Source of the DNA: an uncultured Opitutaceae bacterium
GTDB taxonomy: Bacteria > Verrucomicrobiota > Verrucomicrobiia > Opitutales > Opitutaceae
Reading direction: 5' to 3'
Length of the DNA: 64,000 nucleotides
Assembly (NCBI GenBank): GCA_951813085.1
Contig: OX638348.1
Span: 558,001-622,000, forward strand
Shown: positions 20,297 through 30,055 of the stretch, one piece after another
How the letters are laid out: the number at the start of each line of letters is the position of its first letter
Position numbering within the stretch: position 1 is the first letter of the stretch
Made by a program: the position numbers and the translations under genes
The notes under the pieces: model-generated
What the model saw: only the letters and a program-made list of their open reading frames with translations
Told to the model about the DNA's origin: nothing
The model's database searches: none

Positions 20297-21802
20297 ATGA
20301 CTGACGAATTGGAAAACAAGAAACTATTCTGGGCCTGCTTTATCGCTTTGGTAGCGACCTCCTTTTTCTTTGGATTGCGAACCGTAGTCGTTGGTGAATT
20401 AGTGGTGGAGTTCGGATTCACGCAATCTGAGATTGGACAGATTCTTGGGGTCGGGCTATGGCCGTTCGCCTTTAGCATTATCGTATTCAGCTTAGTGATC
20501 GATAAAATTGGATACAAGGCGACTGCGTATTTCGCGATCATAGCCCATACGCTCGCGGTTATCGGCACCGTATATGCAGTAATGAATAAATCGGCTTCCG
20601 GACTTTACTGGAGCACCTTTCTGGTGGCGATTGCGAACGGCACCGTGGAAGCCTTCATCAACCCGATCGTCGCTACTATCTATAACAAGGAGAAGTCTAA
20701 GTGGCTGAATATTCTCCATGCGGGTTGGCCTGCGGGATTGGCGCTGGGCGCAGCGGCGGCGATATTGCTTGGAGGCGCTAGCCTTACGCTCAAGTTCGGC
20801 GTTTGCCTCCTTCCCGTCGTTGTGTACGCGGCTCTGATCGCCAAGCGCCGCTTCCCCGTGCAGGAACGTGTTGCAGCAGGGGTCAGTTTTCGCGACATGC
20901 TTAAGGAGGTGGGAGCCATTGGCTTCTTCATTATCGCTTGGCTTACGGTAATGGGAGTTATCCAGGTTGCGAATACGATCCTGTCGGAACCGATGACGGT
21001 ATCCGTCGTAGCGACCTTGATCGTTTCATTGATCGTCGCAGCCGGAGCCTACGCATTTACGCGCTCGATGGGGAACTGGATGTTCGTAGTGATTCTGATT
21101 ACGATGCCCTTTCTCGCTACCACGGAGCTCGGAACGGATGGATGGATGGCAGCGCTGCTTGAGGCAGACTTTCCGAAGGCAGCGGGCTGGATTTTCGTGA
21201 TGGTATCGGTCATAATGACGATATTGCGTTTCTACGCCGGTCCGATCGTGCACAAATTCTCGCCGATCGGATTGCTGGTCATCAGCGCGGCCCTCGCAAT
21301 CGTTGGGCTGATATTCCTAGGAATCGCGCCAGCAGGAATTATGGTGATTGCGGCGATCGTGTATGCTTTCGGTAAGACGTTCCTTTGGTCTACGACGCTT
21401 GGGGTGGTTTCCGAGCAATTTCCACGTGGGGGCGCATTGACTTTGAATGGCGTATCGGCAGTCGGTGTTCTAGGTATGGGAATTATGGGTACGCCGCTTA
21501 TGGGATTATTCCTTGATGAAGGAATCGATCGAGATCTTCGTGAGCAGGAACCTGCGTTGCACCTCGTCGTAGACGGTGGAATACGTTCGGGCATGTTTGG
21601 CGAGACGCCTAGCTTGAATATGGCAGCGGTTGACGCGTTGAGCCAGGAGGATGCCGCCAAGCTCGGAGCCATCGTTAACGCCAATAAGAAACAGGCCTTT
21701 TTCCGCCAAGCCATGCTTCCCGGCTTCCTGCTGATTTCCTATCTGGGACTGTTCCTGTACTTCAAGTCGAAAGGCGGGTACAAGCCGATTGAGCTAGAGT
21801 AA
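20297..21802 (+). CDS. MFS transporter, probable sugar uptake
   Basis: Integral membrane protein of 501 aa with about twelve hydrophobic segments, the Major Facilitator fold. It has a short cytoplasmic N-terminus, RTVVVGELVVEFGFTQ in the first loop and a DKIGYKATAY loop between segments 2 and 3 (equivalent to the MFS motif A region). A longer insert of about 75 aa lies before the last segment (DEGIDRDLREQEP onward). The position between sulfatases suggests inner-membrane import of a desulfated mono- or disaccharide; no direct evidence fixes the substrate. The start ATG at 20297 is preceded by AATCCCT with no Shine-Dalgarno. Confidence 0.85.
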   Translation: MTDELENKKLFWACFIALVATSFFFGLRTVVVGELVVEFGFTQSEIGQILGVGLWPFAFSIIVFSLVIDKIGYKATAYFAIIAHTLAVIGTVYAVMNKSASGLYWSTFLVAIANGTVEAFINPIVATIYNKEKSKWLNILHAGWPAGLALGAAAAILLGGASLTLKFGVCLLPVVVYAALIAKRRFPVQERVAAGVSFRDMLKEVGAIGFFIIAWLTVMGVIQVANTILSEPMTVSVVATLIVSLIVAAGAYAFTRSMGNWMFVVILITMPFLATTELGTDGWMAALLEADFPKAAGWIFVMVSVIMTILRFYAGPIVHKFSPIGLLVISAALAIVGLIFLGIAPAGIMVIAAIVYAFGKTFLWSTTLGVVSEQFPRGGALTLNGVSAVGVLGMGIMGTPLMGLFLDEGIDRDLREQEPALHLVVDGGIRSGMFGETPSLNMAAVDALSQEDAAKLGAIVNANKKQAFFRQAMLPGFLLISYLGLFLYFKSKGGYKPIELE

Positions 21803-21892
21803 CGCATCCGCGCCAGGTGGATCGTTCGAGAAAGCAATGCGGTTTTCTGAGGCGGCTCGATTGGTGATAGTTGCAAAGATAAAACTATTCGA

Positions 21893-23380
21893 ATGAAACC
21901 TATGCTTACGAAATTCACCGTCGCGCTGCTAGCGTCCGCAACCTTAACAATCAGCGCCATTGGCTCCTCTCTAGCCGGGTCCCGACCGAACATAGTCCTT
22001 GTCATGACGGATGATCAGGGCATGGGCGACTTGAGCGTTATGGGGAACCCGCTTTTAAAAACGCCGCAATTGGATCGATTCTATGGACTGTCGACGCGCT
22101 TTACCGACTTCCACGTGAGTCCTACGTGCGCCCCGACCCGAGCGGCGCTTTTGAGTGGCCGTCATGAGTTCAAGAACGGCGTAACGCACACGATCAAGGA
22201 GCGGGAGATCATGGCTCTGTCGAGCACGACCCTAGCGGATGTCTTAAGCGCTAGCGGCTACGGTACGGGGATATTCGGCAAATGGCATCTTGGTGACGAA
22301 GACGCGCATCAACCTTACAACCGGGGTTTCACGGAAACCTTTATTCATGGGGCCGGGGGCATTGGACAAGCCTATGAAGGAAGCTGCGCCGATTTTCCGC
22401 CGAACAAGGAAAATCGCTACTTCGACAATGTGATTTTGCATAACGATACCATCGTAAAAACGAGTGGATTTTGCACGGATGTCTTTTTCACCGCGGCATT
22501 GGGCTGGATAAAGCGTATGAAAGAAAGCGATACGCCGTTTTTTGCCTATATCACCCCCAATGCGCCGCATGGTCCTATGATCGCTCCTGAATCCTATACG
22601 AAGCGATTTCTTGACCTGGGGTACGACAAGAATACGGCCGGTCGTTACGGGATGATCGAAAATATCGATGACAATTTCGGTCGTCTAATGGACAAATTGG
22701 ACGAATGGAATTTATGGGAGGATACGCTCGTCATATTCATGACCGACAATGGGCAAGCCGGAAGGGGAGGAACGTTGAATGGTAAACGGGTCACGCACTT
22801 CACGGCAGGATTTAAGACAGGAAAGGGCTCGCCCTTCGAAGGAGGCACCCATGTTCCCGCCTTTTGGCGCTGGAAGGGCAGGCTTGATGAAGGAGCGGAT
22901 ATCGATGCCTTGACGGCTCATGTCGACCTTTTCAAGACCTTCGCGGATTTGGCAGGAGCGCAAATACCCGATGGTATTCAGGAACTGGAGGGAAGAAACC
23001 TGATTCCATTGCTGGAGGATGGGGACGCTCCCTGGGCGGATCGACACCTTTTCGTGCATAAAGGCCGTTGGGATAAGGGCGTCGATCCAGACTCGTTCAA
23101 ATTTACCGACTGCGCGGTGCGTACCTCAAGATGGCGCTTCGTTAACAACGAGGAGCTATATGACATCTCGAACGACCCTTTTGAGAAGACGGATGTGTCG
23201 CGTCAGTATCCGGAGGTTATCGATCGCCTACGGCTCGTATACGATGCGTGGTGGGAGGAAACGGAGCCTTTGATGGTAAACGAAAACCGCCCCTACACCA
23301 AGACGCATCCGCAATGGGACCGATACGAAAAGCAAAAACGCGAACGCGGAATTCCTGAATGGGAAGCTCCGAAGTTGTAA
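21893..23380 (+). CDS. Exported S1 sulfatase
   Basis: Sulfatase of 495 aa with signal peptide FTVALLASATLTISAIGSS. All usual sites are present: TDDQGMGD (about 40-46), nucleophile CAPTR (Cys79), GKWHLG, NAPHGPM and TDNGQAGRGG, with the closing LYDISNDPFE segment. It is close in pattern to the sulfatase at 24932 and the pseudogene at 28317 (shared NRGFTE-x3-HG-GGIGQ region), so these three look like paralogues. An ATG at 21902 is also possible and is directly preceded by CCT. It follows the MFS gene by about 90 bp and precedes the next sulfatase by 28 bp. Substrate unknown. Confidence 0.9.
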   Translation: MKPMLTKFTVALLASATLTISAIGSSLAGSRPNIVLVMTDDQGMGDLSVMGNPLLKTPQLDRFYGLSTRFTDFHVSPTCAPTRAALLSGRHEFKNGVTHTIKEREIMALSSTTLADVLSASGYGTGIFGKWHLGDEDAHQPYNRGFTETFIHGAGGIGQAYEGSCADFPPNKENRYFDNVILHNDTIVKTSGFCTDVFFTAALGWIKRMKESDTPFFAYITPNAPHGPMIAPESYTKRFLDLGYDKNTAGRYGMIENIDDNFGRLMDKLDEWNLWEDTLVIFMTDNGQAGRGGTLNGKRVTHFTAGFKTGKGSPFEGGTHVPAFWRWKGRLDEGADIDALTAHVDLFKTFADLAGAQIPDGIQELEGRNLIPLLEDGDAPWADRHLFVHKGRWDKGVDPDSFKFTDCAVRTSRWRFVNNEELYDISNDPFEKTDVSRQYPEVIDRLRLVYDAWWEETEPLMVNENRPYTKTHPQWDRYEKQKRERGIPEWEAPKL

Positions 23381-23407
23381 TCTTGAAACCATTGAATCAA
23401 TACTGAC

Positions 23408-24823
23408 ATGAGACCTATCGCTTGCATTCTAACTTTTCTCCTGCTTGGGCCGATCCTGGTCGCAAAGCCGAATATCATCCTTTGCATGGCGGACGATCTG
23501 GGATGGGGGGATGTCGGGATTAACGGTAATGATGTTGTCATTACGCCGGAACTGGACAAGATGGCGAAAGCGGGGATGCGTTTCGAGCGATTCTACGCGG
23601 CGGCCCCCGTTTGCAGCCCTACTCGTGGCTCGGTTCTTACGGGTCGGCATCCTTCGCGCTACGGGATTCCAACGGCCAATCAAGGTCACCTGAAACGAGC
23701 GGAGATCACGCTTGCAGAATTGCTAAAGGATCATGGCTACGCGACGGGGCATTTTGGAAAATGGCACTTGGGTACCCTGGCGCCCGATTATTCCGGGAAA
23801 AACAATCGGAATCCGGAAAAGAACTACATGACACCGGGTATGTCGGGATTTGACGAGTGGTTTAGCACGGAGTACTCGGTGTCCACATGGGATCCCTACA
23901 AGCCTGAGAACGCCCACAATGGGATTACGGATCCGAGAGTTTTGTTTTATCACAATGGACGCAATATCGTCGATGGACCAGCGGAAGGGCTAGTAGGGGA
24001 CACCGCCAAGATGGTAATGGACAAGGCCTTGCCTTTTATTGAAAAAGCGGCGGAGAGCGATACGCCTTTCTTCACGGTCATATGGTTCCATGCGCCACAC
24101 CTGCCCGTGGAAGCCGGGCCAGAGTTCCTAGCGATGTATCCAGAATTGGATGATAACACGAAGCATTACTACGGGGTCATTACTGCGGTGGATCGCCAGA
24201 TGGGACGTTTGCGTAACGCTCTAAGAGAGCTAGATGTGGCAAACGACACCATGCTGTGGTTCGCATCGGACAATGGCCCGGAGGGCAATCCGGCTAAGAA
24301 AGGACGGTCTCAGGGGACGGCGGATCCGTTTCGCGGCCGAAAGCGCGCTCTTTATGAAGGAGGAGTGCGTGTCCCTGGATTGCTGGAATGGCCGAGCAGT
24401 GTTAAGGGTGGTAGTGAAACTGGGGTTGCAGCGGTGACCAGTGATTATTTTCCAACCATTGCGGAGATTCTGGGGTACACCTTGCCCGCCGCGTTGCGCC
24501 GTCCTTATGATGGAATTTCGCTCGTGCCCGTGATCCAAGGCAAGGCCAAGCAACGCTCGAATCCGATCGGGTTTCAAGGTCACGGAATGGCGACGCTGAA
24601 TGACGATCGCTTCAAGCTCGTCCACGTTCCGGGCGAAAAGCGGCTCAAGCACGACAATGGGACGACTCCGGTCGCCGAATGGGAGCTCTATGATTTGAAG
24701 AATGACCCCTCCGAATCGAAAAACGTGATCAAGAAGCACACGGCCATTGCGGCGAAAATGAGAGCGCAGCTAGAAGCCTGGCAAGCGTCGTGCGAAGCGA
24801 GCAATTCAGGGGCAGACTACTAG
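23408..24823 (+). CDS. Exported S1 sulfatase, arylsulfatase-like
   Basis: Sulfatase of 471 aa with a short signal peptide (IACILTFLLLGPILVA). Motifs: ADDLGWGD (about 28-35), nucleophile CSPTR (Cys69) within APVCSPTRGSVLTG, GKWHLG, HAPHLPV and SDNGPEGN, then RALYEGGVRVP and the terminal LYDLKNDPSE segment. All core metal and sulfate-binding residues are seen. It is tightly spaced with the upstream sulfatase (28 bp), so probably in one transcript. The general arylsulfatase A-like pattern does not reveal the substrate. Confidence 0.9.
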   Translation: MRPIACILTFLLLGPILVAKPNIILCMADDLGWGDVGINGNDVVITPELDKMAKAGMRFERFYAAAPVCSPTRGSVLTGRHPSRYGIPTANQGHLKRAEITLAELLKDHGYATGHFGKWHLGTLAPDYSGKNNRNPEKNYMTPGMSGFDEWFSTEYSVSTWDPYKPENAHNGITDPRVLFYHNGRNIVDGPAEGLVGDTAKMVMDKALPFIEKAAESDTPFFTVIWFHAPHLPVEAGPEFLAMYPELDDNTKHYYGVITAVDRQMGRLRNALRELDVANDTMLWFASDNGPEGNPAKKGRSQGTADPFRGRKRALYEGGVRVPGLLEWPSSVKGGSETGVAAVTSDYFPTIAEILGYTLPAALRRPYDGISLVPVIQGKAKQRSNPIGFQGHGMATLNDDRFKLVHVPGEKRLKHDNGTTPVAEWELYDLKNDPSESKNVIKKHTAIAAKMRAQLEAWQASCEASNSGADY

Positions 24824-24931
24824 ATAGATTTGCTCCGGCGGCTTACCGGAATCAGGAGAGCCCCTGTCCTCGATCGCTTCCTGGCCCGTAATGAATTGCG
24901 CTGTCTCAGTTTTCACTTAGTTTCCGAACCA

Positions 24932-26719
24932 ATGTACCTCAAGAAATCATTCCTCCCGATCGCCTTTGGCTTGGCGATTTCGATTGTCTCCGCTGCGGTC
25001 GTCGCAGGGGCAAAACCAAATGTCGTTTTTGTTATAACAGACGACCAGGGCTACGGCGATGTGTCCGCTCATGGCAATCCCATTCTAAAGACGTCGGCAA
25101 TGGATGCGCTTCACGCCGATTCCGTTCGATTGACGAATTACCACGTTACGCCTACGTGCGCTCCTACCAGAGGCGCCTTGATGAGCGGTCACTATACGAA
25201 TCGAGCGGGTCCATGGCACACGATAATGGGGCGTTCCTTCTTGCGTGTGGGAGAGCTTACATTTGGAGACGTGTTCTCGGAAAATGGATACGCGACTGGA
25301 ATGTTCGGGAAATGGCACTTGGGAGATAATTACCCTTATCGCCCTGAGGATCGCGGTTTTACTGAGGTCGTGCGGCACGGAGGTGGCGGAGTCGGCCAGA
25401 CGCCTGACTATTGGGACAATTCCTATTTCGACGATACCTACTTCCACAATGGGAAACCGAAGAAATACAAGGGATACTGCACCGATGTCTATTTTCAGGA
25501 GGCCCAACGATTTATCGAGGAAAGCGTGAAGGACAATAAGCCGTTCATGGCCTACATCTGCACGAACGCGCCGCACAGCCCGTTCAATTGCCCTGACAAG
25601 TACTGGAAACCTTATGCAGAGCAGGGCATCTCAGATAGAGAGGCGATTTTCTACGGGATGATCGCGAACATTGATGAGAATGTTGGCATGATGCGCGAGT
25701 GGTTGAAGAAGAAGGGGCTAGCGGAAAACACGATCTTTGTTTTCACGACAGACAACGGAACTGCGTCTGGAGAAAAACTGTTCTCTGGAGGTATGAGGGG
25801 CAAGAAAGGCAGCGAGTACGATGGGGGCCATCGGGTTCCGTTTTTCATGCATTGGCCTGAGGGCGAGCTTGTGGGAGGTCGCGACATAGCTGACTTGACG
25901 GCTCATATCGATATTCTCCCTACATTGATCGAGCTTTGCGGCCTTGTCGGTCCCATGGACTACAGCTTTGACGGGCGTTCCCTTGCTCCCTTGATCTACC
26001 AGACGCCGACACCTTGGCCAAATCGCGTGATCATTACCGATTCGCAGCGGGTTCGCGACCCGATCAAGTGGCGTAAATCTTCGGTGATGACGAATAAGTG
26101 GCGGTTGATTAACGGGAAGGAGCTTTACGATATGGAGAGCGATCCGGAGCAGGAGAAGGATATCGCCAAACGAAATCCTGAGGTTGTCGAGTTGCTTCGC
26201 AAGGAGTATGATCGTTGGTGGGACAGCATTTCACCTGGCTTCGTGGTCGATGAGCGCGTCGTCATTGGAAATGACGACGAAAATCCGACTCAGCTGACCA
26301 GTCACGATTGGCTGACGGACGATGGTACATCGCCCTGGAATCAAGGGCACGTTCGGGCGGGCCAGCAAGGCGTGGGCTACTGGGCCATTCGAGTGGAGGA
26401 AGCCGGGACTTACAAAGTTTCGTTGCGTCGCTGGCCGCAGGAGATTTCTCGCGCGATTACGGCGGACCTCGCGCCAGGAGCGGCAGTCCCTGGGTTGCAG
26501 ACATTTCGTGAAACCCCAGGAAAGGCGATCCCAGCGATTCGAGCGACTTTGAACATAGCGGACTTTTACGAAGAGAAGCCCGTGAAAAAAGGAGCGGAGA
26601 GCGTAACCTTCACCATGGAGCTCAAGCCTGGCGATTTTAAGCTTCGAGGAAACTTCGTGACTGGGAAAGGATCGAAGGATTTCGTAAGCGCGTACTATGC
26701 AGTCGTCGAACGCCTATAG
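24932..26719 (+). CDS. Exported S1 sulfatase with C-terminal beta-rich domain
   Basis: Sulfatase of 595 aa with signal peptide FLPIAFGLAISIVSAAVVAG. Catalytic part: TDDQGYGD (about 36-43), nucleophile CAPTR (Cys76), GKWHLG, NAPHSPF and TDNGTASG. After the catalytic domain (about residue 465) comes an extension of about 125 aa: DGTSPWNQGHV, then VGYWAIRVEEAGTYKVSLRR and a final strand-rich part. This looks like a beta-sandwich of unknown function. The same extension is in the broken paralogue at 28317. The start at 24932 is chosen because upstream in-frame ATG 24830 gives no signal peptide. The stop overlaps the next gene's start by 23 bp. A carbohydrate-binding role for the extension is inference. 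Confidence 0.88.
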   Translation: MYLKKSFLPIAFGLAISIVSAAVVAGAKPNVVFVITDDQGYGDVSAHGNPILKTSAMDALHADSVRLTNYHVTPTCAPTRGALMSGHYTNRAGPWHTIMGRSFLRVGELTFGDVFSENGYATGMFGKWHLGDNYPYRPEDRGFTEVVRHGGGGVGQTPDYWDNSYFDDTYFHNGKPKKYKGYCTDVYFQEAQRFIEESVKDNKPFMAYICTNAPHSPFNCPDKYWKPYAEQGISDREAIFYGMIANIDENVGMMREWLKKKGLAENTIFVFTTDNGTASGEKLFSGGMRGKKGSEYDGGHRVPFFMHWPEGELVGGRDIADLTAHIDILPTLIELCGLVGPMDYSFDGRSLAPLIYQTPTPWPNRVIITDSQRVRDPIKWRKSSVMTNKWRLINGKELYDMESDPEQEKDIAKRNPEVVELLRKEYDRWWDSISPGFVVDERVVIGNDDENPTQLTSHDWLTDDGTSPWNQGHVRAGQQGVGYWAIRVEEAGTYKVSLRRWPQEISRAITADLAPGAAVPGLQTFRETPGKAIPAIRATLNIADFYEEKPVKKGAESVTFTMELKPGDFKLRGNFVTGKGSKDFVSAYYAVVERL

Positions 26720-28292
26720 TTGCGGCTATAGGATAGCTGCGCTCCGATTTACAGCGATCATAGCGGGTTGCGCATTTCTAGGCGTTGGCAGCGCGCTCGC
26801 CTCGACGCCCAATGTCGTTCTCGTTTTCGCGGACGACATGGGTTTTGGCGATGTGAGCGCGTATAATGCGGATTCGAAGATTCAGACGCCTTCTTTGGAC
26901 GCGCTTGCCAGAGGAGGTATCCGATTGACGGATGCGCACTCTGCGTCAGCGGTTTGTACGCCCTCGCGGTACGCATTGCTCACAGGGCGGTATGCTTGGC
27001 GCACGGCCTTAAAGAATGGAGTGCTCGGTGGATTTTCGAAACCGTTGATAGAAGAGGGAAGATTGACAGTGGCGCATTTATTTCGCCAGAGCGGTTACGC
27101 GACCGGTTGTTTCGGGAAGTGGCATTTGGGTATGGATTGGGACCGACCGAGTCGAGGCGACGAAGAATATGGCATGCGCAACAACTGGGAAGGCGTGGAT
27201 TTCGCAAAGCGTATTCGCAATGGCCCGCTATCAAATGGCTTCGATCGATTCTATGGGATTTCGGCGTCGTTGGACATGCCTCCCTACGTATTTATTGAGG
27301 ATGACCATGTGGTTGATCTGCCTACATCACGCTTGAAGCATGAAGACAAAGGCGGCCGTCCAGGTCCGGCAAGTCCTGGATGGAAGCACAAGCATGTAAC
27401 CGGGACGATCATCGATAAAGCGATTGAATTCGTTGGCGACAATCGAACGAACCCATTTTTTGCCTACATTCCCTTGAATTCGCCTCACACTCCTCATGCT
27501 CCCAGCGACGCATTCGTAGGCGCCAGTGGCCTGGATATCTATGGCGACTTCATGGTGGAAGTGGACTATCACGTTGGGCGCTTGGTACAGGCGATCGACG
27601 GCTTAGGTCTCAAGTATAACACGCTCTTGATCGTGACGAGCGACAATGGTCCGGAGACCAATATGTTTTCCCGCCTGCAGAATTCGGGTCACGATAGCTC
27701 AGGCGCCTTGCTAGGGGCGAAGCGCGACAATTGGGAAGGGGGACACCGGGTCCCGTTCATTGCTCGTTGGCCTGGCATGATAGACGAGGGCAGCGCAAAT
27801 TCGGATCCTGTCTGCTTGGTGGATCTGTTTGCGACCTTCGCCGATATCCTGGGTAAATCTTTTCCGGAGGAAGCGGGCCCGGACAGTGTAAGCTTCTTTC
27901 CGATTCTAAAGGGAGAGAGCGGCGCCTATCGTGCAGATCATGGAATTATTCATCATTCGAGTCTCGGCGCATTCGCGATTCGGAGAGGCGACTGGAAACT
28001 GCTCTTGCACGCGGGCTCTGGCGGAAACAATTACGGGCCGCAGGCGAATAGCCGAAGAGCGGCTGCATACAAAGGTACGCTGGAAAATCGATTGTTCGAT
28101 ACGGGTGAGAGGCAGCTGTACAATCTTCGGCTAGATCTTGGTGAAGCGCAAAATCTGGCGGCTGAACGACCTGAGATCGTCTTGGAGCTTACGGATCTCG
28201 CCCGACAGTACATCCTCGATGGACGGAGCACGCCAGGTTCCCCTCAAGAATTCGTATCCGACGAATGGGAACAGATCGATTGGGCAAACTAA
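26697..28292 (+). CDS. Exported S1 sulfatase
   Basis: Sulfatase of 531 aa. The N-terminus is a signal peptide with a long n-region (hydrophobic FTAIIAGCAFLGVGSALAS). Motifs: ADDMGFGD (about 45-52), nucleophile CTPSR (Cys87), GKWHLG, NSPHTPH and SDNGPETN, then NWEGGHRVP. The C-terminal third includes an insert around HHSSLGAFAIRRGDWKLLLHAG, typical of arylsulfatase A-like members. The start ATG lies 23 bp inside the previous gene, and no other ATG precedes the catalytic core, so the overlap is accepted. It is 25 bp from the broken sulfatase downstream. Substrate unknown. Confidence 0.88.
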   Translation: MQSSNAYSCGYRIAALRFTAIIAGCAFLGVGSALASTPNVVLVFADDMGFGDVSAYNADSKIQTPSLDALARGGIRLTDAHSASAVCTPSRYALLTGRYAWRTALKNGVLGGFSKPLIEEGRLTVAHLFRQSGYATGCFGKWHLGMDWDRPSRGDEEYGMRNNWEGVDFAKRIRNGPLSNGFDRFYGISASLDMPPYVFIEDDHVVDLPTSRLKHEDKGGRPGPASPGWKHKHVTGTIIDKAIEFVGDNRTNPFFAYIPLNSPHTPHAPSDAFVGASGLDIYGDFMVEVDYHVGRLVQAIDGLGLKYNTLLIVTSDNGPETNMFSRLQNSGHDSSGALLGAKRDNWEGGHRVPFIARWPGMIDEGSANSDPVCLVDLFATFADILGKSFPEEAGPDSVSFFPILKGESGAYRADHGIIHHSSLGAFAIRRGDWKLLLHAGSGGNNYGPQANSRRAAAYKGTLENRLFDTGERQLYNLRLDLGEAQNLAAERPEIVLELTDLARQYILDGRSTPGSPQEFVSDEWEQIDWAN

Positions 28293-28316
28293 GACTTAAT
28301 CGCTATATTTACTCCT

Positions 28317-30055
28317 ATGCTTATCTCGATTCCTATGATTCAGCGTCACAGTGGCGCGTATAAGCTGCTAGCCGCCATTTTCGCTTGCTCACCGTTCGGA
28401 TCGTTCATTCAGGCAGAAGATCGGCCGAACGTATTGCTTATCCTAACCGATAATCAAAGCTACTTCGAGTTGAGCTGCCATGGTCATGAGCAATTACAGA
28501 CGCCCCATATCGATCGACTTGCAAGCGAGAGCGTTGACTTCGTTAATTTCCACGCTCCTCCCTTTTGCTCTCCCAGTCGTACCGCATTGATAACCGGACG
28601 CTATGCTCTGCGGGCGGGCGTGCACAATACCGTTGGCGGGGTATCTATATTGCACAAAAGCGAGAGAACCATCGCTAATTACCTTGGCGAGGCGGGATAC
28701 CGAACGGCGATTTTCGGCAAATGGCATCTGGGAGCGACGCATCCGCACCATCCAAACAATCGCGGATTTCAAGAAGCGTTTGTTCATGGTGGGGGAGGAA
28801 TTGGCCAGCTTGAGGACTATTACGGAAACAAGCATGCGAACGCGACCTGGGACCACAATGGGGAAATGGTCCCGAGTGAAGGCTACTCCACCGATGTATT
28901 GTTTTCTCGCGCCGCCGATTTCATTAAATCGAGCGAACGAGAACCCTTCTTTTGCTTCGTGTCTACGCCTGCCACGCACACGCCCTATGAGACCGAGCCA
29001 AGGGCCGCTGAGCGCATTCGCAAGCGGGGAGTCGAGGCTAGCAGCGCCGATCTGAAGTTGTATTCAATGATTGAGAACATTGACGAGAATGTGGGTGCGC
29101 TGATGGGGAAGCTGGACGAATGGGGCCTTAGCGAAAATACGATCGTTATTCTGGCGACGGATTAAGGAGTGAACGATCGGGGCGCTCCTACGCCTCGATT
29201 CGAAGGAAAGCGACCCGTTCACTAGGTAGCCTTTGACGAGAAGCACGCGGTATTTTGCATGGTTAGGTATCCGCCATTGACTCGATCTGCGCGAAATACC
29301 GCGATTGCTGGCATGGTTGATATTACCCCCACGCTTCTCGATCTTTGCGGCGTCGAAATTCCGGCTTCGATGGACGGTAGAAGCTTGCAGCCTCTGCTTG
29401 CGGGTGCGGCTAATTGGGAGGATGATCGAGCTCTGATTGTACAGTGCCCAAGAAATCGGGTGCGGGAAGAGTGGGCGAACGCAGCTGTGAAGACTCAGCG
29501 ATGGAGACTTGTGGGTGGTGACTTGCTATATGATATCGTCGCGGATCCGAGCCAGAGAGATAATGTGGCTGCAAAGTATCCTTCCGTTGTCGAGCGATTG
29601 TCAAAAACGTATTCAAAATTTTGGGATTCCCTCCTGTGTCAGAGGTGCTCAGCCGCCATGAAATCGGTCATCCCAATTCATTGAAAACGCGTTTGAATGG
29701 AATGGATTGGTACCAGGGAGGATCGCCTTGGCACCAGAATCATCTGGTTGGGAACCGCTCCAATGGCGTGTGGGCAATCGATGTTGTCCAATCGGGCCGT
29801 TACCGATTTGAGTTGAGATGGTTCCCGAGGGAATCTCCGAGAGCCATAGGGGCGATAGGAGCGACGGTTAGGGTCGGCTCAATTTCAGCGACCCAAACAA
29901 TGTCGGTTGAGGATTCCCGGGCAGTGATTGAGCTCGATTTGGTTCGTGGAGAATTCGATATGAGCACGGATTTTCAGCTTCCCGCCATGGACGACGATAC
30001 TAGAAGCTGGGGCGCTTATTACGTATATGTAGACTACCTGGGGCAGTCGCGCTAG
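28317..30055 (+). pseudogene. S1 sulfatase with C-terminal beta domain, three lesions
   Basis: Paralogue of the sulfatase at 24932, with signal peptide, TDNQ metal site, nucleophile CSPSR (Cys84), GKWHLG and PATHTPY. The frame is stopped by TAA at 29163-29165, exactly in the D-N/Q-G metal motif, and by TAG at 29223-29225, yet continues open beyond both. Near 29629-29631 a missing C shifts the frame. Restoring it gives WDSPPVSEV and then the beta-rich C-terminal domain (GGSPWHQNH, GVWAIDVVQSGRYRFELR) to 30055. No short product would contain a complete metal site. The CTAG at 30052-30055 provides this gene's stop and that of the convergent regulator. Probably a decayed duplicate; base errors are the alternative. 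Confidence 0.85.
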
